Shown here: in pieces, positions 57,060 through 64,000 of the stretch
Layout: each line of letters starts with the position of its first letter
Numbering within the stretch: the first letter of the stretch is position 1
Origin: Endozoicomonas sp. SCSIO W0465
GTDB lineage: Bacteria > Pseudomonadota > Gammaproteobacteria > Pseudomonadales > Endozoicomonadaceae
Direction: 5' to 3'
Length of the DNA stretch: 64,000 bases
Assembly: GCF_023716865.1 (NCBI RefSeq)
Contig: NZ_CP092417.1
Span: forward strand, 5,062,001-5,126,000
Position numbers and translations under genes: made by a program
The notes under the pieces: model-generated
What the model was told of the DNA's origin: nothing
Seen by the model: the letters and a program-made list of their open reading frames with translations, nothing else
Database searches by the model: none

Positions 57060-57950
57060 AGTACCATCCATAGTCCATAGTGTTAAAAATTATTGCAGAC
57101 AGACCAATACATCCTGTGCGATACCTGCACTCTGGAACAGCCTGCATTTTAAGATGCCTGCTGAATACAGGCTACTCTACCATCAGGTACCATACACCTT
57201 CCTTGCTGGCAACGCTTCAGCCAGTAACTCAGCAACTGCACTGCCAACTTCCGATGGTTCCCAACGTGCTCCCTTGTCTTTTTCCGGGCCGTGACGCCAG
57301 CCATCGGCAATTGAAATCTTGCCGCCTGCTACTTCAAAAAGCCTGCCGGTCACATTGGCACTCTGTTCTGATCCCAGCCAGACCACCAGGGGAGCGACAT
57401 TTTCCGGGGCAAAGAAGTCAAAGCCATCCTCCGGCTGTTTCATCACCTCAGCAAAAACGTCCTCAGTCATCCCGGTACGGGCAGCCGGAGTCAGACCATT
57501 TGAGGTAATTCCATAACGGGCCAGTTCAGCCGCCTGAACCAGAGTCAGGGAGGCAATACCGCCTTTTGCTGCGGCATAGTTCGACTGGCCAATGGAACCC
57601 TGCAGACCGGCACCGGAGCTGGTATTTATTATCCGGGCACTGACGGCTTTGCCGCCTTTTGACTGCTCACGCCAGTATTTAACTGCATGACTGGCGATAC
57701 AGAAGTGCCCCTTCAGGTGAACTGCCATCACCGCATCCCAGTCGGATTCGGACAAACTGGCAAACATGCGGTCACGGCAAATGCCGGCATTGTTAACCAG
57801 CACATGGAGGTCAGCAAACCCATCAATGGCCTGTTTAACAATCAGGGCAGACTCCTCATAGTCGGTGATGTCATTGGTATTAACTATCGCATTGCCGCCG
57901 GATTCCTTGATAGTCTCTACGACATCCAATGCCGCTTTTTCATTAATATC

Positions 57951-59057
57951 TGAAGTTACGCAGCTAACAGCTCTCTCAGCTGCCCCAACGAAGCTTTCAG
58001 CCCTGCCATATAGATTTTGGCTCTGAGCTGAAAGTGATTCAGATTTACTTTCAATGACAATACTTCCAACCTGAAGGCTGAGTAAATTGAAAGAAAGATA
58101 TGATTACTCTGTGTTCTCACAGTATGCGCCGGTGACTTGGCCATTGACGCATTCGATTTCAGCGTTTTATGGAAGACCTCGACTTTCCACCGTTTCTCGT
58201 AGATTGCCTTGAGAGTCTCGGCATCACAGTCAAGATCGCTGCAAACCAGATAGAGAATGCCTGTGCTTCCGTCTTTGTTTTTAAAGACCTGACGGTATAG
58301 CAGAACAGGGAAATCGACACCTGCTATCCACCCTTGTACAGGCTTATCTTCTGAAAAATCAACAGTATCTATACGCTGTGAACGGCCTTGTAATTTGTCG
58401 TCCAGACTGAGGGATACCTTGCGGTTTGACTTCATCGCCATCAGGAAATGTTTATTACAGTCGTGTCGAATAAACATCATATTGTCGTTTGAGCAAAACC
58501 AGCTATCTGCAAGGACATAGCGGAACATAAGCTGGTTATGGCAGCAAATCATCAGCATCTCCCGCATCATTTCATTTTTGGTTTGCTCTGCATATCGTCT
58601 TACCTTTTTTGTCTTCAAGTCGGTGTACAGGATGGTTTTCTCGATCAATTTATAGGCGACAGGAATCGACGCATCTCCGGCATGGTAGTGTGCATTGAGC
58701 AGATTTATACCTTTCACGGTGCGATTTTTTGTATGATCAAAATGCCAGGTGTTCAGGGCATTCTCTTTGCTGAACTGCTTTTCCTGAATCGTATCGTCAA
58801 AGATCAAAACCCCATCACTGCACTCAACCTGTCGCACGACGGGTTTAACGTAAAGCCATAAGTCACGACTGGTAAACTCATTGTTTGAAAGCAATCGGGT
58901 GAATTGGTCATGACTGTAGACATTATCCAAAAGCTCTGACACTCCCGTTGCAGTGGTCTTCCCAGACGACGACAACAGGTAGTCAGAATAAAGTTCTATG
59001 AGATCATTTTTCATGCCACCAATAATGGCTGATTTTCAGCAAGGTGCGTAACTTGAG
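57951..59057 (-). mobile_element. IS4-type insertion sequence in the SDR gene
   Basis: 1107 bases. Ends read TGAAGTTACGCAG and, inverted, TCAAGTTACGCAC. The 8-bp sequence TTAATATC flanks both sides (57943-57950, 59058-59065). Element boundaries may be off by one base because one end has an extra G. One transposase gene fills it. Confidence 0.9.
57956..59014 (-). CDS. IS4/IS701-like DDE transposase
   Basis: 352 residues. Candidate catalytic positions are LIFDDTIQEKQFSKENA (Asp about 71), YVLADSWFCSNDN (Asp about 168) and YEKRWKVEVFHKTLKSN (Glu about 290), the last matching the Y-x2-RW-x-E signature. It is unrelated in sequence to the transposase at 11633-12970. The frame is uninterrupted, so the element may be active. 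Confidence 0.88.
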   Translation of the reverse strand: MKNDLIELYSDYLLSSSGKTTATGVSELLDNVYSHDQFTRLLSNNEFTSRDLWLYVKPVVRQVECSDGVLIFDDTIQEKQFSKENALNTWHFDHTKNRTVKGINLLNAHYHAGDASIPVAYKLIEKTILYTDLKTKKVRRYAEQTKNEMMREMLMICCHNQLMFRYVLADSWFCSNDNMMFIRHDCNKHFLMAMKSNRKVSLSLDDKLQGRSQRIDTVDFSEDKPVQGWIAGVDFPVLLYRQVFKNKDGSTGILYLVCSDLDCDAETLKAIYEKRWKVEVFHKTLKSNASMAKSPAHTVRTQSNHIFLSIYSAFRLEVLSLKVNLNHFQLRAKIYMAGLKASLGQLRELLAA

Positions 59058-59199
59058 TTAATATCATTAACAATAACGTTGGCACCTTCTGCAGCAAACC
59101 CCAATGCATAGGCCCTGCCCAGGCCACCACCGGCACCGGTAACAATCACAACACGGTTTTCACAAATGCCCATAACCTGATCCCCTGTGATGATTATTT

Positions 59200-60346
59200 T
59201 TACAACCGCTCAAGAACAGTAACATTGGCCTGACCACCACCTTCACACATGGTCTGCAACCCGTATCGTCCACCGCTACGTTCCAGCTCATGCAGCAGTG
59301 TTGTCATCAGTTTGGTCCCCGTTGCCCCCAGTGGATGCCCCAGGGCTATTGCACCGCCATTGACGTTGGTCTTTTCATGGGCATACCCGGTCTCTTTCAA
59401 CCAGGCCATGGCTACAGAGGCAAAGGCTTCATTAATTTCAACCAGGTCAATCTGGTCCAGCGTCATCCCTGCCTTTTTCAGAGCGTGCCCTGTCGCCGTA
59501 ATCGGCGCTGTCAGCATCCATATTGGATCAGCCGCGCGTACACTCATATGGTGAATCCGGGCTCTTGGCGTGAGGTTATATCTTCAAGGCAGCTTCCGAA
59601 ACCATCAGAACGGCAGAAGAGCCATCACTGGTCTGACTGGAGACAGCGGCGGTCACTTTTTCACAACCAAACAGATAATCCAGCTCAGCCATTTTTTCCA
59701 GGCTGGACTGTCGTGGAGTTTCATCCACAGACACACCTTCCAGGGGAATGATCTCCCGGTCAAAGCGGCCTTCATCAATCGCCTGAAGTGCACGTCGATG
59801 GGATTCCAGAGAGAAACGCTCCAGATCTTCCCTTGTGAACCCCCAATGGTCAGCAATCATCTGGGCAGACTTGAACTGTGTGGGTGGCTCAGCGCCATAG
59901 CGCTCCACCCAGCCTTTCGAACCGGAGAAAGGGTCAGTAAACCCAAGGGGTTCCGCTGCCATCATCGTCGATGAGATGGGAATCCGGGTCATGGTCTGAA
60001 CGCCGCCGGCAATCACCACATCCTGCGTACCACTCATAATGGCCTGGGCAGCAAAGTGAACTGCCTGCTGAGAAGAGCCACACTGGCGGTCAATAGTGGT
60101 TCCGGGAACCTCTTCAGAAAGGCCGGCAGCCAACCAGGCGGTGCGGGCGATATCACCCGCCAGAGGACCAATGGCATCGACACAACCAAAAATAACATCG
60201 TCGTATTCATGATCCGCGATGCCATTACGATCAACGATGGCCTTTATTACATGGGCTCCAAGATCCGCTGCGTGCACATGAGCCAGGCCACCGTTGCGCC
60301 GACCCGTCGGAGAGCGTACTGCGTCTACAATGTATGCTTCTGCCAT
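59200..60346 (-). pseudogene. Thiolase (FadA6-like), frameshifted
   Basis: The first frame (60346-59576) has VDAVRSPTGRRNGGL, the nucleophile region TTIDRQCGSSQQAVHFAAQ (Cys about 90) and SSQTSDGSSAVLMVSEAALK, then hits a stop. The second (59575-59200) resumes with RARIHHMSVRAADPIWMLTAP and holds EINEAFASVAMAW, NGGAIALGHPLGATG and CEGGGQ, the other catalytic motifs. About two bases are missing near 59579-59585. Together they make a normal ~382-residue degradative thiolase. In steroid clusters FadA6 cleaves a ring-derived beta-ketoacyl-CoA; this identity is by context. Confidence 0.88.
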
Positions 60347-60408
60347 TGTTATTCTTCCTTTAAGCCTACCTGCAGGTCGATTCCCCGGGAGTGGACCTGC
60401 CTCTGATA

Positions 60409-60727
60409 TTACATAAATGTGCTGCCGGCACCCAGCTGAGCTTCGTCAGCCAGAATAAACTGCTTGATACGCTGCTTATGGAAACCTTGCGTTCCGTAAG
60501 AAGAAGCCAGCGCCCAGGCCCGCTTCATAAAGATCTGCAGATCGACTTCCCAGGTATAGCCCATGGCAGCAATGATAATCGCACGAACTTCGTCGTTTTT
60601 TACCCAGTGCCTGTATCTCAGCAGCAATATCAGCCCAGCCCTGACTGGTAAATGCATTGACCGGTGGGTGATCAAAAATGAGTTCGGCAACTCCCTGGCC
60701 GATGGATACATTAAATGGTTTGCTCAT
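60409..60727 (-). pseudogene. Deletion scar joining enoyl-CoA hydratase and acyl-CoA dehydrogenase
   Basis: The 5' part (MSKPFNVSIGQGVAELIFDH, then PPVNAFTSQGWADIAAEI and, after a frameshift in a run of six A, NDEVRAIIIAA) is the start of a crotonase-fold enoyl-CoA hydratase. It passes directly into MGYTWEVDLQIFMKRAWAL...LGAGSTFM and a stop, which is the C-terminal end of an acyl-CoA dehydrogenase. A deletion of at least one gene length has fused two neighbours. The 5' end overlaps the ipdC remnant by 17 bases. No function expected. Confidence 0.8.
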
Positions 60728-61811
60728 TATTCTTATCTCCCATTTTCAGGCTGTTCAACCTGGCTATTTGCTGCCGGGCCTCCTGCATGATTTCCTGAAT
60801 CAGTTCGTCACAGCTGACCAGACTGTCAATAATCCTGGCCACTTGCCCGGCCGGTAATACGCCTTCACTTGGCAGTCCATCCACCATGGCTTTCTGAATC
60901 ACCATAGGCGCATTGGCAGCCATGATGGTCTGCGCTGCGGTCATCTGTCCTTCCCCGCTCATTTGCAGGGCAGTTTTCAACAGGCTGGCCATGGACATGC
61001 CTGTGTATTTTCTGAAAGCCAGACCGTTTTTGATGGCCAAAATCAATTGCTTCAGAGACCCGGCCTTTTCCAGCTCAACCAGAAACTCATTAGTGATCAT
61101 CCGCTGGGGCATACCATCAATGGCTTTGCTCACCATGATGCTGGCCGGATTGTTGGTTTTCACATAGCGATCCAGCGTGGCTGTCGGCACAGGGCAGTCT
61201 TTGGTCATCAGGAAGCGGGTACCCATGGCAATACCTTCTGCCCCGTAGGCAAGGGCTGAAATCAAGCCTTTTCCATCCTTGAAGCCACCTGCCGCAACTA
61301 CCGGAACATCCAGAGCATCAATCACCTGAGGCAACAGAATAGAGGTTGCTACCGATCCCATGTGACCACCACCTTCACCACCCTGAACGGTGACTGCATC
61401 AGCCCCCATCGCTGCCGCCTTGATAGCATGTTTGAGCGCTCCAACGGTCGGAATACAGACGACACCAGCATCTTTTAGCCGGGTCACCATTTTTTTGCCG
61501 GGTGAACGACTGTAGCTGACCGCTCTGACGCCGTGATAAACCACCATATCGACAATCTCAGACGCATTGGCCTGATACATATGAAAATTTCACACCAAAA
61601 GGCTTATCCGTCAGCCTTCGGGTTTCCAGAATGGCTGCTTCCATGGCTTCGGGGGGGATCGTGGCGCCGGCCAGAAAACCAAAACCCCCGGCATTACAGG
61701 TTGCTGCCACCAGCCTGGGGTCAGCAACCCAGCCCATGGCAGTCTGAACAACCTGGCAGTCTGAACAACCGGATACTGGCAGCCCAGTAGTTTCGTCAGA
61801 CGGGTCTCCAT
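60711..61811 (-). pseudogene. ipdC: Nitronate-monooxygenase-like flavoprotein (IpdC-like), frameshifted
   Basis: The N-terminus (METRLTKLLGCQYPVVQTA) is in one frame, MGWVADPRLVAATCNAGGFGFLAGAT in a second, and MYQANASEIVD onward in the first again. A perfect 17-bp tandem duplication (61737-61770) causes the first shift and one extra T (61584-61587) the second; the middle then contains a stop in the starting frame. FMN-site motifs of the family are visible (AVTVQGGEGGGHMG, VVAAGGFKDGKGLISALAYGAEGIAMGTRF). The C-terminal 289 codons remain open. Steroid clusters carry this family as IpdC; symbol from context. Confidence 0.82.
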
Positions 61812-62364
61812 TAAGCCTGCGCCTTCTTTTTATCGGTTGACGTTTCACGCTGGGATGCCGCCATGGATCTGCCATCAAATCCTGCCAGGCGATCACCGGA
61901 AACCAGGTCATTGTGAGCATGGGCGAAGTGGTGAAGGCCGAATACCATATCCATGGTCGTTCGCTTGCCCATCAGGTCTTCTGCGTTGTTGATGGCCTGT
62001 TTGGTGAGCTGCAGTCCCAGACGAGGCATTTTGGCAATGCGGCCGGCGATTGCCAGTGTTTCTTCTTGCAGCGCTTCCCGACTGACTACCCTGTTAAGCA
62101 TGCCCATCTGATAGGCCCGCTGTGCAGACATCCTTTCACCCAGGAAGAGAAACTCCATGGCAATGGTCGGCTTGGGAATCTCACGCCAGCGTCGGCACAT
62201 GCCCAGGTATACTTCGTGCTCACGGGCATAGAGAAATTCACCACCGACCTTGTTGGTGTGGTCGTACCAGAGGCTGGCACGATCAAATGTCTTATCCACG
62301 TCCCGGTCGGGAGTGCCGATATCATGACCGGCGGAAAAGTGCTTGCCAGCACCGGCCAAAACAT
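61811..62364 (-). pseudogene. echA20: EchA20-like enoyl-CoA hydratase, both ends of the core deleted
   Basis: Reads VLAGAGKHFSAGHDIGTPDRD, then YDHTNKVGGEFLYAREHEVYLGMCRRWREIPKPTIAM, then EFLFLGERMSAQRAYQMGMLNRVV to the end. Compared with the crotonase family the first ~60 residues are missing, and a block of about 50 residues between PTIAM and EFLFLG (the oxyanion-hole and second active-site loop, normally GACIAGGL...) is absent, apparently in frame. Upstream it is fused to the ipdB remnant. Assignment to EchA20, the HIP ring hydrolase, is from context and the AGHDIG region. Confidence 0.75.
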
Positions 62365-62873
62365 TCACCTTTTACAAAGACACGCTGGTTGTGACTGGGC
62401 ACAAAAAAACTGTTGGCGTGACTGATGGAGTTACCGGGAAAGCCACGAACCCCCAGCATCTGTATTTTCGGTTGGTCATAGTTGACACCCAGTGCTGAGA
62501 TGTTGGCCTGACCATAACGGTCAATCTGGCTTGGGCCTACCATTGCATGACGTTTACTGCTCCAGACATTGTCAAAAATTCTGGAGAATCCCATCCAGGT
62601 TTCATTCTTCTGGACGAAGCCCTCTTCACGCTGCCCAACCGGGTTTGGCTCAGAAAGCAGCCAGGCCTCCGAGTCGGTCATCATCAGATCAGGATTAACT
62701 GTGTTCATGGCCAGGCTGGCAGCCAGACGGGGAATCAAACCAATGCCTGTTGCCAGCACTTCACCGTCGTTGCGAAAAGCTTCTGCACCTGCACAAATCA
62801 TCAGTTCAGCAAGAGAATATTCTGCTGCCGCTGGACTTTCTTTTACCGGGTCTGCATGCTCCGGATTTGTCAT
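62365..62873 (-). pseudogene. ipdB: IpdB, CoA-transferase-like beta subunit, C-terminally deleted
   Basis: About 165 residues: YSLAELMICAGAEAFRNDGEVLATGIGLIPRLAA, NPDLMMTDSEAWLLSEPNPVG and GVRGFPGNSISHANSFFVPSHNQRVFV, the family I CoA-transferase beta fold. Normal length is ~250; the C-terminal third is replaced by sequence of the neighbouring hydratase in another frame. The start used, the ATG at 62873, follows GGAG by seven bases. IpdAB opens the last steroid ring as a CoA-dependent hydrolase in Mycobacterium and Proteobacteria; here it cannot be complete. Confidence 0.78.
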
Positions 62874-62892
62874 AATGTACACTCCACCTCAA

Positions 62893-63543
62893 TCAATAAA
62901 CCGGCAGTGGCAGTTGCCTGATCGCTTTCAGACCACCCACTTTGCTCTGGTACTCTTCTTCACTGCTGTTTTTGATAAACTTGGCAAAGTAGGGTTCGAA
63001 TCCATCCTCTTTGGCTGAAGCGTTGTACTCCTTGAAGTGGGGAACATCAAAACCATACAACGGTGCACACGACGTTGGATGAGCACCACCTGGCTGCAGG
63101 CATACACCACTGGTCATGGCGCGTTCCCAGAATACATAGCGGGACTCCGCGGGATTATTGAAGTAATTGGCATCCACCAGCTCATCACAGGTTACGAAGG
63201 TTTTCTTTGCTGCTCGCGCGAACCAGTCGTCCATATATTGATCGGAGCCCTTGATCTGGCATACGCCACGTTGATCAGCACGGTCAACATGCAGCAGGGA
63301 AACATCCAGCTTTAAATCGAGCGAAACGAAGGCAAACACAACTTTCTTCACCTTACCCGCAGCACAGAGCATACTAACGTCTGCGCCATAATATACGACT
63401 ATTGTCAAATATTTAAGTTCTGACCGGAGAATCTCGCGAATCAGTGCCATTGGCTTACGTCGTGGTCCCCAGCCCCCGATTCCAATGGTCATACCATCCT
63501 GCAGTTCGGCAACAATATCTGCAGCGGTCATGCGTTTGTCCAT
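62893..63543 (-). pseudogene. ipdA: IpdA, CoA-transferase-like alpha subunit with internal deletion
   Basis: 216 residues from ATG 63543 (ribosome-binding AAGGTG). Opens MDKRMTAADIVAELQDGMTIGIGGWGPRRKPMALIREIL, then KVKKVVFAFVSLD passes directly into LKLDVSLLHVDRADQRG. In IpdA proteins about 70-75 residues stand between these blocks, including the EMDEGML-type region next to the catalytic Glu. The deletion is in frame, so the gene looks open, but the enzyme should be inactive. The end has PGGAHPTSCAPLYGFDVPHFKEY, typical of IpdA. Next to ipdB. Confidence 0.78.
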
Positions 63544-63591
63544 GAAGTACACCTTTTGTTGTATTTATTCTGGCCGTCTGGTTTTCAGATA

Positions 63592-64000
63592 TTATTTAAA
63601 GCCCACGCTGAAGTCGTGTCCCCAGTGGCTGACAGCAGTGCTTTCAAAGGCTGTGTGCTTATCCCAGTCCATAACACGGCCACCGCAGCCATACTCCATG
63701 TCAAAGCCGGAAGGCGTCTTCATATAGAAAGAGGTCATGTCATCATTGGTATGACGACCCAGTGTTGCGGTTAGCTTCACACCATTGGCAACCATACGGT
63801 CCATCGCCCGGCCCACTTCATCCATATCACCGACTTCCAGCATCATATGTACACAGCCAGAAGGGACCGGGGCTTCCAAAATTGCCAGAGAATGGTGACG
63901 TTTATTATTACAGTGCATGAAGTGCAGGCACTTTTCCGGCTCATTTGGGTCATCGGTAAAGCGAACGGTCATCAGATCGGAGAGACAAAAACCGAGGACA
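63592..64000 (-). CDS. Extradiol ring-cleavage dioxygenase, HsaC/TesB type (5' end outside window)
   Basis: Only the C-terminal ~136 codons are inside; the frame is open to the edge. It reads GFCLSDLMTVRF, LHFMHCNNKRHHSLAI, HMMLEVGDMDEVGRAMDRM and LGRHTNDDMTSFYMKTPSGFDMEYG, the second vicinal-oxygen-chelate domain with the metal-binding His and Glu and the conserved RHTND...YMxTPSGFDxEYG. The fit is to 3,4-DHSA 4,5-dioxygenase of the 9,10-seco steroid pathway rather than to biphenyl BphC, given the ipd neighbours. No lesion is visible in this part. Confidence 0.82.
   Translation of the reverse strand, partial: VLGFCLSDLMTVRFTDDPNEPEKCLHFMHCNNKRHHSLAILEAPVPSGCVHMMLEVGDMDEVGRAMDRMVANGVKLTATLGRHTNDDMTSFYMKTPSGFDMEYGCGGRVMDWDKHTAFESTAVSHWGHDFSVGFK

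Larger units (their letters stand above)
57183..59173 (-). pseudogene. Short-chain dehydrogenase (steroid cluster), split by an IS
   Basis: N-terminal part (59173-59066): MGICENRVVIVTGAGGGLGRAYALGFAAEG with the TGxxxGxG cofactor motif. C-terminal part (57950-57183): LVNNAGICRD, INTSSGAGLQGSIGQSNYAAAKGG (Ser...Tyr-x3-Lys catalytic) and TGRLFEVAGGKI. Joined across the IS the reading frame is intact (VNDINEKAALDVVETI), about 295 residues. The position beside a thiolase and ipd genes suggests the IpdF-like beta-hydroxyacyl-CoA dehydrogenase of steroid C/D-ring breakdown; this assignment is by context. Confidence 0.85.

Overview
The window reads as chromosomal DNA of a host-associated gammaproteobacterium, most likely an Endozoicomonas-like member of the Oceanospirillales. 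This is inference from three things: a Pseudomonas-type order of housekeeping genes (mraZ - rnpB - rsmI - lpoA - yraN - diaA - dolP), several large eukaryote-like or effector-like proteins (OTU protease, ankyrin repeats, a new 48-residue repeat), and many insertion sequences with decaying catabolic operons. No tRNA, CRISPR array or phage was seen.

Layout. 1-10.4 kb: a leftward division and cell-wall (dcw) cluster, mraZ-rsmH-ftsL-ftsI-murE-murF-mraY-murD-ftsW, tightly overlapping; ftsW runs off the left edge. 10.7-13.1 kb: an IS66-type element with 8-bp target duplication, invaded and partly deleted by a second IS. 13.4-19.7 kb: rnpB and rsmI (leftward), a C39-like cysteine-protease candidate lodged in the divergent gap, then lpoA-yraN-diaA-dolP (rightward). 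19.9-22.2 kb: an unrecognised 474-residue protein and grcA. 22.4-28.3 kb: a gluconate/Entner-Doudoroff locus in ruins: gntR frameshifted, eda truncated, gntK hit by an intact IS66 copy and 5'-deleted, gntT 5'-deleted and frameshifted; only edd looks whole. 28.3-33.4 kb: a flavin reductase, then a 2-oxoglutarate oxygenase overlapping a 1162-residue HPr-kinase-like/glycosyltransferase/glycosyltransferase fusion. 33.6-42.7 kb: a second type of IS66 element and three effector-like genes. 42.7-45.5 kb: sspA-sspB and an exported FAD oxidoreductase. 45.6-47.8 kb: an IS630-type transposase gene split by an IS1595-type element. 48-56.8 kb: an ankyrin protein, then leftward pheS-pheT-ihfA-merR, a rightward Smr gene and a 792-residue unknown. 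57-64 kb: a leftward cluster that matches the steroid C/D-ring (HIP) catabolic set (hsaC/tesB, ipdA, ipdB, echA20, ipdC, acyl-CoA dehydrogenase, thiolase, SDR), with nearly every member broken.

How it fits together. Housekeeping genes are intact, while two dispensable catabolic pathways have been dismantled by internal deletions, homopolymer frameshifts, a tandem duplication and IS insertion. Putative host-interaction genes, in contrast, are long and open. This is the pattern expected of a genome adapting to a host niche. The most novel material is the kinase/double-glycosyltransferase fusion with its oxygenase, the 48-residue repeat protein, and the 1823-residue nucleotidyltransferase-like/OTU protein. 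All family names come from reading translated sequence, without database searches.
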